Assembly: GCA_030042755.1 (NCBI GenBank)
Contig: JASHZC010000082.1
Coordinates: 1-14,240 of the forward strand
DNA length: 14,240 nucleotides
Source of the DNA: Vulcanimicrobiota bacterium
GTDB lineage: Bacteria; Eremiobacterota; Eremiobacteria; Baltobacterales; Baltobacteraceae
Direction of reading: 5' to 3'
The position numbers were made by a program, and so were the translations under genes. A model generated the notes under the pieces. That model made no database searches. It saw only the letters and a list, made by a program, of their open reading frames with translations, and was not told the DNA's origin. This document shows, one piece after another, positions 7,226-14,240 of this stretch (position 1 is the first letter of the stretch; every line of letters begins with the position of its first letter).

Positions 7226-7495
7226 CTACTTCGCGAACGTGGAAAGATTCGAGAAGACGCGCGCGGTGAAGTCGGTAAGCATCGCCAAAATGAACGGTGC
7301 GAAGAACAGGAGCGCGAGCGCCGAGACGACGATCTTGGGGATGAACGCCAGCGTCGGCTCTTGGATTTGCGTAACTGCCTGGAAGAGCGAGACGGTGAGT
7401 CCGACGATCATGCTCAGCAGAAGCACCGGCGCGGCCGCGATGAGCGCCACGAAGATGGCTTGCTGTCCAAGAGAAATCACGTCGCCGAATGTCAT
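7226..7495 (-). CDS. fliQ: FliQ, flagellar export gate protein
   Basis: 89 residues, the standard FliQ length. It forms two membrane hairpin helices: FVALIAAAPVLLLSMIVGL near the N-terminus and IVVSALALLFFAPFILAML near the C-terminus. They are linked by the conserved QAVTQIQEPTLAFIPK loop. Four copies of FliQ surround FliP in the export gate. I chose the ATG at 7495 because it overlaps the fliP stop as ATGA and gives the family's normal start (MTFGDVISLGQQA). The frame stays open further upstream to 7537, but those 14 codons lie inside fliP and have no family match. Confidence 0.97.
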   Translation of the reverse strand: MTFGDVISLGQQAIFVALIAAAPVLLLSMIVGLTVSLFQAVTQIQEPTLAFIPKIVVSALALLFFAPFILAMLTDFTARVFSNLSTFAK

Positions 7496-8319
7496 GTGTG
7501 AAAACTCTGAAACAGCGCGCTTACAATGAGATCCCATCCGTCGACCAGGATGAATATCAGGACCTTGAAGGGTAACGAGATGATCACGGGCGGGATCATC
7601 ATCATGCCCATCGATAACAAGATGGAGGCCGTTACCATGTCGATGATGATGAAGGGGATGTAGACCGCAAATCCGATCTCGAATGCCGTTTTCAGTTCAG
7701 AGAGGACGAACGCCGGCACGAGCAAGTACGTTGGGACATCTTTCTGAGATGCGGGACGCGGCTCTTTGGAGATCGAGTAGAACAGCTGAATGTCTTTCTC
7801 GCGCGTCTGCTTGAACATGAACGTGCGAAGCGGTTGCGCCGCGCGATCGAGGGCAACCGACTGGCTGATCTTCTTCTGAACGTAGGGCTGTACCGCATCG
7901 TTGTTGATTTGCTTGATGACCGGATTCATGACGAAGAACGTCAGCAGCAGCGCGAGGCCAACGAGAACCTGATTTGGAGGCGTCGACTGCGTCCCCATCG
8001 CGGTCCGTACGAATGAGAGCACGACGATGATCCGTGTAAACGAGGTCACCATCACGAGTAACGTCGGAGCGAGGGTCAGCACCGTCAGCAAGAGCAGGAT
8101 CTGCAGTGCACCCACCACTTGCTGTGGATTGTTCGTCTGTCCGAGCCCGATGTTGATGTTTGGTACCGGGACGGTTGGCGCGGTAGGCGCAGTCTGCGCC
8201 ACGGCAAATGCCGGAAGCACCCACAACAGCGCGAACGCTAACGCAGCGGAGATGAGGAACGGCGCGTGGCGCGACCAAAGACGACGAAGAGCCGCCGTCA
8301 AGCGATCACGATTTGCCAC
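7492..8319 (-). CDS. fliP: FliP, flagellar export gate protein
   Basis: 275 residues. A cleavable signal peptide spans about residues 1-41 (hydrophobic core FLISAALAFALLWVLPAFA), as known for FliP. The family core follows: LTLAPTLLVMVTSFTRIIVV, LSFVRTAMGTQSTPPNQVL and FVMNPVIKQINNDAVQPY. The C-terminal part holds VPAFVLSELKTAFEIGFAVY, then IDMVTASILLSMGMMMIPP and PFKVLIFILVDGWDL. Five copies of FliP form the heart of the export channel. The start is GTG at 8319, which places the first 14 bases inside fliO. The overlaps with fliO and fliQ indicate tight translational coupling. Confidence 0.98.
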   Translation of the reverse strand: MANRDRLTAALRRLWSRHAPFLISAALAFALLWVLPAFAVAQTAPTAPTVPVPNINIGLGQTNNPQQVVGALQILLLLTVLTLAPTLLVMVTSFTRIIVVLSFVRTAMGTQSTPPNQVLVGLALLLTFFVMNPVIKQINNDAVQPYVQKKISQSVALDRAAQPLRTFMFKQTREKDIQLFYSISKEPRPASQKDVPTYLLVPAFVLSELKTAFEIGFAVYIPFIIIDMVTASILLSMGMMMIPPVIISLPFKVLIFILVDGWDLIVSALFQSFHT

Positions 8320-8659
8320 GCAGCGTTTTTACCATATCGACAAGCGACTTGCGCGTGTCTGAAAAGATCGCGCGCTGTCCGGAGAGCCAGCTTTCCACCT
8401 CTTCCGGCGGCAGCTCCACCAGCGACGATACGTGTCCCTGGCCACCGCCGATCAAGTAATATTTCGTCCCAACCTTCACAACGTGCAAAGCCGCATGCTG
8501 CGAGAGCATCGTCGATTCGAGCACCGTGACCAGACGGCGATCCGCCGACGCGAGAATTCGTCCACGCGCGAGACCGCGCACGACGGCATAGAGGCCGCCG
8601 AGCATAAGCGCGACAACGAGCAGTGCAAAAACGTAGTTGAGCCAAAAGCTCGAGGACAT
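8306..8659 (-). CDS. fliO: FliO-family flagellar export accessory protein
   Basis: A 117-residue protein with one N-terminal membrane span (about residues 7-30, LNYVFALLVVALMLGGLYAV). A small basic cytoplasmic domain follows, with the beta-rich run LVTVLESTMLSQHAALHVVK and VGTKYYLIGGGQGHVSSL. This pattern is FliO (also named FliZ in Bacillus), which helps assemble the FliP pentamer. The family is poorly conserved, so the position between fliN and fliP and the size carry much of the weight. It starts at ATG 8659, nine bases after fliN with no clear ribosome site, and overlaps fliP by 14 bases. Confidence 0.9.
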   Translation of the reverse strand: MSSSFWLNYVFALLVVALMLGGLYAVVRGLARGRILASADRRLVTVLESTMLSQHAALHVVKVGTKYYLIGGGQGHVSSLVELPPEEVESWLSGQRAIFSDTRKSLVDMVKTLRGKS

Positions 8660-8668
8660 CGAGATCGG

Positions 8669-9547
8669 TTACGCGCTTGTTTGCGGATTGAGCTCGCTGA
8701 TCTTCACGGCGTATTTGTCGTCGACGACGACGACCTCGCCTCGAGCAATCAGGATGTTGTTGACGTACAGATCGATCGGTTCCGCGGCCAGCTTGTCCAG
8801 CTCGAAGACGGTTCCAGACTGCAGCGATACCACTTCGCGTAGCGGCATGACCGTCTTGCCGAGCACCGCGCTGATCTGCAACGGCACGTCGTGCACGAGG
8901 TCAAGATTCGCCTGACCCGGCTGGGCGGTGCGCACCGGCGTCGGAGACATTCGCGTATACGAGACGTTCTGCGCGTTGGCCGGCTCGGCGGCAGCCTTCG
9001 ATGGCGCTGCTGCGACGCTCGCCGGCACCGCGCTCGCGGTCCCCAAGCCGAGCTTCGAGAGCGTGATCGCGGCAAAGTCGATACTTATCCGGGTGTGGAG
9101 CTCCCTGCCGACGTCGATGGTTCCAGTGTAGGAAACGAACGGTGGCGGAGGCAGCAACGTCGCGTCGTTGCACAGCGATGCGTGCGCGCCTTCAGGCGAG
9201 GAGCCCACCTGTTTAGCCAGCTCTTCGACCATCGCGGTCGCAATTTGCGAGACGGTTTCGGATGCAATCGAGAGCTGCATCGGCCCCATGCCGGCACCAT
9301 CGTCGCCGCCACCGAGCATGACGCCGACGATCTGCTGCATGTCGGCCGTCGGAAACCGCACGACCAATTGCGCGCCGAGCGACGGCATCGTCGCAAGCGA
9401 GACGAGCTCGTTGCCGTCGGTGTGAATCGAACCGTCGTGATCGTGGCGCGCGGCCGCGCCAGCTTTTGCGGGTTGTTCTACCAGCCTCCCGAGCACTGTG
9501 CCGGCTGCGGCCAGCATCGAATCGGCGAGCTGCTGCGTTTCGGGCAT
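8669..9547 (-). CDS. fliN: FliN/FliY-like motor switch protein with a degenerate CheC-like domain
   Basis: At 292 residues this is far longer than plain FliN (about 100-140) and has the FliY plan. An N-terminal CheC-like region spans about 1-165. An Ala/Pro-rich linker follows (about 170-212). The C-terminal SpoA (FliN) domain, from about 215 to 288, starts LDLVHDVPLQISAVLGKTVM and continues PLREVVSLQSGTVFELDKLA. The SpoA domain would pair with FliM at the base of the C-ring. In the CheC-like part the phosphatase signature is damaged: S93-x3-E97 is kept, but the expected asparagine is S100. No clear second site is visible, so it is probably a structural protein rather than an active CheY-P phosphatase. 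It follows fliM by three bases. FliY is an equally fair name. Confidence 0.92.
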   Translation of the reverse strand: MPETQQLADSMLAAAGTVLGRLVEQPAKAGAAARHDHDGSIHTDGNELVSLATMPSLGAQLVVRFPTADMQQIVGVMLGGGDDGAGMGPMQLSIASETVSQIATAMVEELAKQVGSSPEGAHASLCNDATLLPPPPFVSYTGTIDVGRELHTRISIDFAAITLSKLGLGTASAVPASVAAAPSKAAAEPANAQNVSYTRMSPTPVRTAQPGQANLDLVHDVPLQISAVLGKTVMPLREVVSLQSGTVFELDKLAAEPIDLYVNNILIARGEVVVVDDKYAVKISELNPQTSA

Positions 9548-9550
9548 TCG

Positions 9551-10546
9551 TTATTCGTCCTCGTTGGAAAGAACCTGTGAGACCTGCACGGTCAACTGAT
9601 CCTTGTTGATACCAGGAAACACATGGAACTTCTCTTTTTCATTGACCATCGCCGAAAGCGGTTCGTTCGTCATCTTATCGAAGACGACGATGTCCCCTTC
9701 CTGTAATGCGACCAGATCGCGTAATGAAACGGTCGTCCGTCCAAGTTCGATCTCTACCTCGACCGGCGCGCGTTCGACGTTGCGGGTGAGCTGCGCGATG
9801 TCTTCTTCGGTCATACCGCGACCGGCGAGAATCGTCGGCGACCATTGAAATTCGGTGAGCTGTTGACCGATCGACTGCAGAACCAAATATGGCAAGCAGA
9901 AATTCATCACGCCCGCCATGTCGCCGATCTTCAATTCCATCGACACGTACGCGACGATCTGATCGAGCGGAATGATGCGGGGAATGAACTGCGGGTTCGA
10001 ATCGAGTGCTTCGATCTTGAGCGAAAGCGTCAGCAAATAGTTCCACGATTCCCGATAACTGTTGAGCATGCGAGCCATGAATCGCTGCATGAGCGTCCGC
10101 TCGATATCGGTCAGGTCGCGCAACTTGTTCGGGAACCAACCCGGGCCGCCGAGCAGGCGATCGATGATCGAGAACACGAGATTGAGGTCGACTTGGACGA
10201 TGCCGCTGCCCGGCAACGGATCCATCGAGAAGATTCCGAGGATCGACGGTATTCCGATCGACGCGATGAAGTCGCCGTAGCTGATCTGCTCGATCGAAAC
10301 GATCGTCGCCTCGACTCGCGTGCGCAAATACACCGAGAGCGAATTGTTCAGCAGTCGGGTGAAGTTCTCGTGGAGCGTGCGAAGCGTTTGCAGCTGGTTG
10401 TTGCTGAACTTGTCTAACCGCTTATTGAAACGGAAATCGAATGACTTGACCCTGCGTCCGTCAATTGCTTCCTTCGCCGGTTCTGCGGCTTCCCCGGAGA
10501 GCTGATTGATGAGGGCATCTATCTCTTCTTGTGAAAGACTCGACAT
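9551..10546 (-). CDS. fliM: FliM, flagellar motor switch protein
   Basis: 331 residues, the family norm. The N-terminus SLSQEEIDALINQL (3-16) is the CheY-P-binding peptide. A linker leads to the central CheC-like domain, which carries the FliM-specific GGPG (133-136) that contacts FliG. A C-terminal SpoA domain (about 250-325, including VEIELGRTTVSLRDLVALQE) binds FliN. FliM relays the CheY-P signal to change rotation. The presence of the CheY-binding peptide together with cheY in the window supports a working signal path. The ATG at 10546 follows motB by nine bases. fliL is usually found between motB and fliM but is missing here. Confidence 0.98.
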   Translation of the reverse strand: MSSLSQEEIDALINQLSGEAAEPAKEAIDGRRVKSFDFRFNKRLDKFSNNQLQTLRTLHENFTRLLNNSLSVYLRTRVEATIVSIEQISYGDFIASIGIPSILGIFSMDPLPGSGIVQVDLNLVFSIIDRLLGGPGWFPNKLRDLTDIERTLMQRFMARMLNSYRESWNYLLTLSLKIEALDSNPQFIPRIIPLDQIVAYVSMELKIGDMAGVMNFCLPYLVLQSIGQQLTEFQWSPTILAGRGMTEEDIAQLTRNVERAPVEVEIELGRTTVSLRDLVALQEGDIVVFDKMTNEPLSAMVNEKEKFHVFPGINKDQLTVQVSQVLSNEDE

Positions 10547-10555
10547 GCTTACGCG

Positions 10556-11326
10556 TTACTGACCTTTCCCTGCGTTGGCGGCGGAAGCACTGAACAAGAC
10601 AATGTCGACGCGGCGGTTGGCTTGGCGTTGCGCGTCGGTGTCGTTGGGATTGCGCGGATGGAATTGGCCGTAACCCGCGACGCTCATCCGCGAGCCCGGA
10701 ATGCCGTCGTGCTCGACGAGATACCGAGCAACGCCGACCGCACGAAGCGCCGAGAGCTCCCAATTCGACGGATAGGCCGACGTTGCGATCGGTACGTTAT
10801 CGGTAAAACCCTCGACCGCGATCTGATCGGTTTTGTCGCGCTTGAGTATCGGCGCGATCTGATCCAGAATCTTGAGCGTTTGGGGCCGCATCACCGCGCT
10901 GCCGCTGTCGTAATATGACTTGTCGGAGAGGAGCGTTACGACGAGTCCTCGCGCTTCCGCATGCACTCGCACCTGCTGCTCGAGACGATTTTCCTTCACG
11001 TACTTCTCGAGCTCTTTTTCGATCGCGGGAATGCTGGAACTCGACTCGAAGGCCTGCTCGCCGTTTGCGCCGCCGTTTGGCGGCTGATTGACCGACCACG
11101 GATTGTTGAAGCCCGCGGAGATCGACCTCGCGAACTCCTGGACCTTCACGCGGCTGATGGTCGACATGGCAAATAAAATGATGAAGAGCGCCAACATGAG
11201 GGTGATCATGTCGGCGTAGGTGAGGAGCCAGCGCATCATGCCTGCCGTCTCGAGTTTTTCCTCGGACCTCTTCTGCCGCAGGCTCGACTCGGCCGCGCGG
11301 GCCGCGCTCTTTAAGGGTTGTGCCAT
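10556..11326 (-). CDS. motB: MotB, flagellar stator protein
   Basis: 256 residues. A basic N-terminus leads to one membrane span (about 32-54) with the ion-binding aspartate D39 in WLLTYADMITL. A plug and linker region follows. A C-terminal OmpA-like peptidoglycan-binding domain has the hallmarks VEGFTDNVPI (171-180), NWELSALRAVGVARYL and a final NRRVDIVLF. MotB anchors the stator to the cell wall and conducts ions with MotA. Tyr38 beside the aspartate is common in this family branch and does not by itself decide between protons and sodium. The ATG at 11326 has AGAGG five bases upstream. The gene follows motA by 23 bases. Confidence 0.98.
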   Translation of the reverse strand: MAQPLKSAARAAESSLRQKRSEEKLETAGMMRWLLTYADMITLMLALFIILFAMSTISRVKVQEFARSISAGFNNPWSVNQPPNGGANGEQAFESSSSIPAIEKELEKYVKENRLEQQVRVHAEARGLVVTLLSDKSYYDSGSAVMRPQTLKILDQIAPILKRDKTDQIAVEGFTDNVPIATSAYPSNWELSALRAVGVARYLVEHDGIPGSRMSVAGYGQFHPRNPNDTDAQRQANRRVDIVLFSASAANAGKGQ

Positions 11327-11349
11327 GAACCTCTAAATACGTGCCTTCA

Positions 11350-12192
11350 TCATGCGGAAGACGCCGAGTAACCGGCTTCGCCTGCGATCGCTCCGCCTTC
11401 TTCGATGTCGCTCTCGCGATCGCTCGGGTCGATGAACGCAAGCAGCTTCTCTTCGAGCAGACGAGGATTGTCGCCGGCCTGTATGGCGAGTATCCCTTCG
11501 ATCATGATCTCGCGCATCAACAGCAGCTCGCCGTTGCGTTCCTTGATCTTGGTCGCAATCGGCAACCATAGCAAATTCGCGAACATGATACCGAAAAATG
11601 TCGCCACGAATGCTTGCGCCGTCGCGACGCCGATCGTTCCGGTGACGTTCGTCGAGTTGCCCATCTCGGAGAGGCCCTTGAGCATGCCGATCAAGCCGAG
11701 CACCGTACCGATGATGCCAAGGGTCGGCGAAAAGCCGCCCAAACTCATGAAGACCTGCTCCGCTTTTGCACCTTGTTCTTGCGCGCTGCTGACTTCGGTT
11801 TCCAGGACCTTGCGGATGATTTCCGTGTCACGTCCGTCGATGACGAGTTGAATGCCCTTGCGCATGAAATCGTCGTCGAGCGCAGCCGCCTCGTTTTCGA
11901 GTGCCAATAGACCCTCGCGGCGCGCTTTTTCAGCGAACGAAACGAGCGTCGATATGACGTCGCGCTCGTGATAATCGATCTCGCTGAACGCAGTGCGGAA
12001 TCCGCCAAAGAATCCGCGGATGAACGTACGGAGAGGAAACGACGCCAGCGTTGCACCCAGCGTACCGCCGAGAATGAGGAAGATCGCTTCCCACCGGCCG
12101 AAGATGATGTGCGGATCGGTACCGCCGACCCACCCCGCGATAAAAATCGCTCCAAACCCGAGTAACAGGCCTAAGATTGTTGCAACGTCCAA
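11350..12192 (-). CDS. motA: MotA, flagellar stator protein
   Basis: 280 residues with the four-span MotA plan: spans near 3-20, 35-51, 152-172 and 192-213. The cytoplasmic loop carries the charged residues that act on FliG (AEKARREGLLALE, R91/R92 and E93/E99). The two channel prolines are P156 (FSPTLGIIGTVLGLI) and P211 (LLWLPIATKI). It forms the stator with MotB, the next gene. The start is TTG at 12192, supported by GGAG eight bases upstream and by a match to the usual MotA opening (DVATILGLLLGF). An acidic, Ser/Ala/Gly-rich tail of about 25 residues after the normal end (from about 256) is slightly unusual. Confidence 0.97.
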   Translation of the reverse strand: MDVATILGLLLGFGAIFIAGWVGGTDPHIIFGRWEAIFLILGGTLGATLASFPLRTFIRGFFGGFRTAFSEIDYHERDVISTLVSFAEKARREGLLALENEAAALDDDFMRKGIQLVIDGRDTEIIRKVLETEVSSAQEQGAKAEQVFMSLGGFSPTLGIIGTVLGLIGMLKGLSEMGNSTNVTGTIGVATAQAFVATFFGIMFANLLWLPIATKIKERNGELLLMREIMIEGILAIQAGDNPRLLEEKLLAFIDPSDRESDIEEGGAIAGEAGYSASSA

Positions 12193-12232
12193 GTTCCGCT
12201 CTCCGCAAGGGGCAGCTGCACACCTTTACCGG

Positions 12233-12260
12233 GTATCGGCCAGGCCTATCCCAATATCAA
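12233..12260 (-). promoter_or_regulatory. Possible promoter for motA (sigma-28-like -10 box)
   Basis: On the minus strand GCCGATAC (12240-12233) matches the sigma-28 -10 box at 7 of 8 positions and lies about 40 bases before the motA TTG. The element 15 bases upstream is TGAT rather than TAAA, so the -35 is weak. The same region can also be read as a housekeeping promoter (TTGATA, 17 bases, GATACC). motAB is a classic sigma-28 target in other bacteria. Confidence 0.4.
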
Positions 12261-12271
12261 GCCCTACCTCA

Positions 12272-12298
12272 GGGAAGCTCTGAAGAAGTCCGCTTCCC
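12272..12298 (-). other. Hairpin after flbD
   Basis: GGGAAGC (12272-12278) and GCTTCCC (12292-12298) form a 7-bp stem with a 13-base loop, in the gap between flbD and motA. No T-run follows on the minus strand. It may weaken read-through or protect the upstream message, and it would separate the flgE-flbD unit from motA onward. Confidence 0.35.
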
Positions 12299-12313
12299 CG
12301 GCTTGCCTGGTCG

Positions 12314-12505
12314 TTATTTTTCCGGTCCGTAGATCCGTCGTTTGAAGTCGATGATCTTCTGCTGGACTTCGAGCATGCTGTCGCGCACGATGATCCGGTT
12401 GCCCGATGTGAGCGTCACCACGGTGTCGGGCGTCTCTTCGATCTGCTCGATGAGGTCGCTGTTGACCATCACCGCATGGCCGTTGAGCCGGGTCAATGCA
12501 ATCAC
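12314..12505 (-). CDS. flbD: FlbD/SwrD-family small motility protein
   Basis: 63 residues, a full-length member of the small FlbD family found between flgE and motA in many Gram-positive and deep-branching bacteria. The family pattern is clear: MIALTRLNG at the start, NSDLIEQIEETPDTVVTL in the middle, then NRIIVRDS and a lysine/arginine-rich end. In Bacillus subtilis the relative SwrD raises motor power for swarming. It is not the Caulobacter regulator that shares the name FlbD. The start is GTG at 12505, with GGAAGGA a few bases upstream. It sits 54 bases after the flgE stop, and a strong hairpin fills much of that gap. Confidence 0.95.
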   Translation of the reverse strand: MIALTRLNGHAVMVNSDLIEQIEETPDTVVTLTSGNRIIVRDSMLEVQQKIIDFKRRIYGPEK

Positions 12506-12520
12506 GTCGTCCTTCCGTTC

Positions 12521-12562
12521 TAAGAGGGCGGCGGGCCCGCAGGCCCGCCGCCGCGACTCTTA
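12521..12562 (-). promoter_or_regulatory. Strong GC-rich hairpin between flgE and flbD
   Basis: An 11-bp perfect stem (GGCGGCGGGCC at 12527-12537 with GGCCCGCCGCC at 12542-12552) closes on a 4-base loop. An outer 6-bp stem, TAAGAG (12521-12526) with CTCTTA (12557-12562), extends it past a 4-base bulge. The flgE stop codon lies inside the outer stem. On the minus strand there is no T-run after it, so it is more likely an attenuator, an RNA-stabilising 3' end for the abundant hook message, or a partial terminator than a full intrinsic terminator. Confidence 0.7.
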
Positions 12563-14240
12563 GTTCTGCGAGGCCTGTAGTCCGATGACGGTCTGCAGGT
12601 TCACGTCCGCCGTCTCGATTCCACGCGAGTTCGCCTGGAAGGCGCGCTGCGCGATGATCAAGTTGGTGAACTCAGTGGCGAGGTTCACGTTGGACTCTTC
12701 CAGATCGCCAGCCTCGATCGAGCCGAACTGGCCGCTATCCGCGGTTCCGAGCTGGGCGAGCCCGGACGCGGACGTCGCAGCGAACTGGTTGTCGCCGATT
12801 TGCTGTAGCCCGTCTTCGTTTTGGAAGGTGGCTACTGCAATCTGCGCCAGCGTCTTCGTTTGTCCGTTTGTAAACGACCCGGTTATCGTACCGTCGGTGC
12901 CCACGGTGATGTTCGAGAGCGTCCCCGCGGAATAGCCGTTCTGGCTGACCACGGTGGCCCCGGACGAACCCTCGAGACTGGTGTCGTCGTAATAGCCCAT
13001 CGCAATCGCGCCCGGCGCAGCCGTGCCGGTCGGAGCCTGTGCGGCATTTCCGACGCTAGGTCCCCACTGCGTGATGTTGAGCTGATTCCCTTGCGCTATG
13101 CTCGCATTTTCACCGGCGACGTGGAGGTACGCGGTGTCGCCTGCACCGATCGATTCGCCCGGAGCGACCGATTCGATCGAGGAGCTGTTGATGTACTGGC
13201 CGTTCTGATCGAAGTACACGTATCCGATCACGCCCGAAGAACCCACGCCTGTCGTTGCCGCGGTAACCGCGCCGTTCGCGCCGACCGTCGCACCCTGCGA
13301 GATGGTCTGGAACTGCGTTCCATCGGCGAACGAAACGCTCACCGCCCACTCGGTCGCGGGTTTCACCGCAACGCCGGCGGAGTTTTCAACCGTGCTCGGT
13401 AGACCGTTGGAAGCCGACGTGACCGTGATCGTGTCGGTCGTTCCGGTCGCGGTCGTCGCCAGCGTGAAGGTGGCGCCACCGAGCGTGAGCGTTTGACCGG
13501 CAGTCGCGATCTGCGTCGTATTGGAGACGGAATCGGCAACCTGATATGTGTTGGCCGAGAGCGCCGTGATCGTGATCGTGTCGTTGTTGCTGGTTCCCGG
13601 TGCGATCGTTGGCGCGGCGCCGCCCGTCACCGCATCGTTCGTCGAGGCAGCCGTTGCCGGAATTGCGCTCGGCGAAACCGGCGTGTACGTGATCGTCGCT
13701 TCGTGCGCATTGCCGAGTGAGTCGTAGAGCGTCGTCGAAACGGTGACGGCCGCGCCGGGATTGGCCGACGCACCGACCGCGTATTGGAACGCTTGCGACC
13801 AGTTGGCTTGATCGAGATTGCCGCCCAGCGCGACGTCAAAGACGTCATCGCTGTTCGACGGTCCGACCTTCACGCCCGATCCGGTTGCGGTAGCTTGTTC
13901 TTGGAGACCGATCGGGATCGTGATTGCGCCGGGTGTTCCGGTGTTCTGCACTTGACCGGCGCCGTTGGCCATGTACCCCATGACCGCGAGTCCCGTGTCG
14001 GTGCTGTAGAACAACCCGTTCGAGTTCAGCGAGAACGCGCCGTCACGCGTGTACGTGGGCGTCGCCGTTCCGCTGGGGTTGTTGAGGATGAAGAATCCAT
14101 CGCCGTTGAGCGCGAGATCGGTGTTGATGCCGGTCGACTCCATGCCGCCTTGCGCGAACTCGGTGTCGATCGATCCGATTTGAACGCCAAGGCCCATGTC
14201 TTCAGGATTTACGCCGCCGCTGGTCGTGGTCGGACCCGAC
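12560..14240 (-). CDS. flgE: FlgE, flagellar hook protein (5' end missing)
   Basis: The frame is open from the right edge to the TAA at 12560, giving 559 residues. The first ATG (14197) is not the true start: the 14 codons before it (SGPTTTSGGVNPED) are the usual FlgE stretch leading into GLGVQIGSIDTEFAQGG. The N-terminal helix is beyond the edge. Conserved hook features follow: STGINTDLALNGDGFF, the YDSLGNAHEATITY motif, and a C-terminal end with GSIEAGDLEESNVNLATEFT and IIAQRAFQANSRGIETAD. These D0 parts are exported and packed in the hook. A Thr/Ala/Ser-rich insertion of about 100 residues (DNA about 13355-13678) interrupts the D2 region, making the whole protein roughly 600 residues. No cysteine is present. 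It heads the flgE-flbD unit. Confidence 0.96.
   Translation of the reverse strand, partial: SGPTTTSGGVNPEDMGLGVQIGSIDTEFAQGGMESTGINTDLALNGDGFFILNNPSGTATPTYTRDGAFSLNSNGLFYSTDTGLAVMGYMANGAGQVQNTGTPGAITIPIGLQEQATATGSGVKVGPSNSDDVFDVALGGNLDQANWSQAFQYAVGASANPGAAVTVSTTLYDSLGNAHEATITYTPVSPSAIPATAASTNDAVTGGAAPTIAPGTSNNDTITITALSANTYQVADSVSNTTQIATAGQTLTLGGATFTLATTATGTTDTITVTSASNGLPSTVENSAGVAVKPATEWAVSVSFADGTQFQTISQGATVGANGAVTAATTGVGSSGVIGYVYFDQNGQYINSSSIESVAPGESIGAGDTAYLHVAGENASIAQGNQLNITQWGPSVGNAAQAPTGTAAPGAIAMGYYDDTSLEGSSGATVVSQNGYSAGTLSNITVGTDGTITGSFTNGQTKTLAQIAVATFQNEDGLQQIGDNQFAATSASGLAQLGTADSGQFGSIEAGDLEESNVNLATEFTNLIIAQRAFQANSRGIETADVNLQTVIGLQASQN

Noticed and set aside
8891..9580. Long open frame (229 codons) on the plus strand, opposite the fliN/fliY-like gene
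   Set aside because: The Arg/His-rich product has no family pattern, and the minus-strand gene has a clear SpoA domain and good spacing.
12193..12313. Sigma-54 promoter before motA
   Set aside because: No GG-N10-GC pair with the expected surrounding bases was found in the gap.

Overview
The window is a flagellar and chemotaxis gene cluster. Fifteen of its sixteen protein genes lie on the minus strand and read right to left. Both ends are cut: flgE (hook protein) lacks its 5' end at the right edge, and cheA runs off the left edge after 46 codons. I see no rRNA, tRNA, CRISPR array, insertion sequence or phage gene. No stretch over about 150 bases lacks a gene.

Layout in transcription order: flgE (partial), a strong GC-rich hairpin, flbD, a 121-base gap, then motA-motB-fliM-fliN/fliY-fliO-fliP-fliQ-fliR with short gaps or overlaps. 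Next comes a single plus-strand gene for a seven-repeat Vgb-like beta-propeller lipoprotein, convergent to fliR and divergent from flhB. The minus-strand series then resumes with flhB-flhA-pilZ (stop and start codons overlap as TGATG at both junctions). A gap carrying a good sigma-28-type promoter precedes cheY-cheC (ATGA overlap), and a gap carrying a CTTCGACAAGCTCAGGG-type repeat precedes cheA.

How the genes work together: FliO/P/Q/R, FlhB and FlhA make the flagellar type III export gate, and FlgE is exported to build the hook. MotA/MotB are the ion-driven stator. FliM and the FliN/FliY-like protein are the switch (C-ring). CheA passes phosphate to CheY, CheY-P is expected to bind the FliM N-terminus, and CheC removes the phosphate. 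The PilZ protein is a likely c-di-GMP brake or output protein, and FlbD probably supports motor function. The layout and the CheY/CheC/FlbD/PilZ content resemble Firmicutes or Thermotogae clusters more than enteric ones. fliL is absent from its usual place between motB and fliM.

Organism: GC-rich, with GTG and TTG starts in several genes. A lipoprotein of the Vgb-like 'LWFTE' repeat type, flagellar genes of mixed affinity and the CTTCGACAAGCTCAGGG repeat together suggest an uncultured-type lineage such as Eremiobacterota (WPS-2). That placement is from memory and is low confidence. Most of the window is a conventional motility locus. The parts that stand out are the inserted lipoprotein gene, the flgE/flbD hairpin, the intergenic repeat, the roughly 100-residue insertion in FlgE, and the loss of the phosphatase asparagine in the FliN/FliY-like protein while CheC keeps both of its sites.
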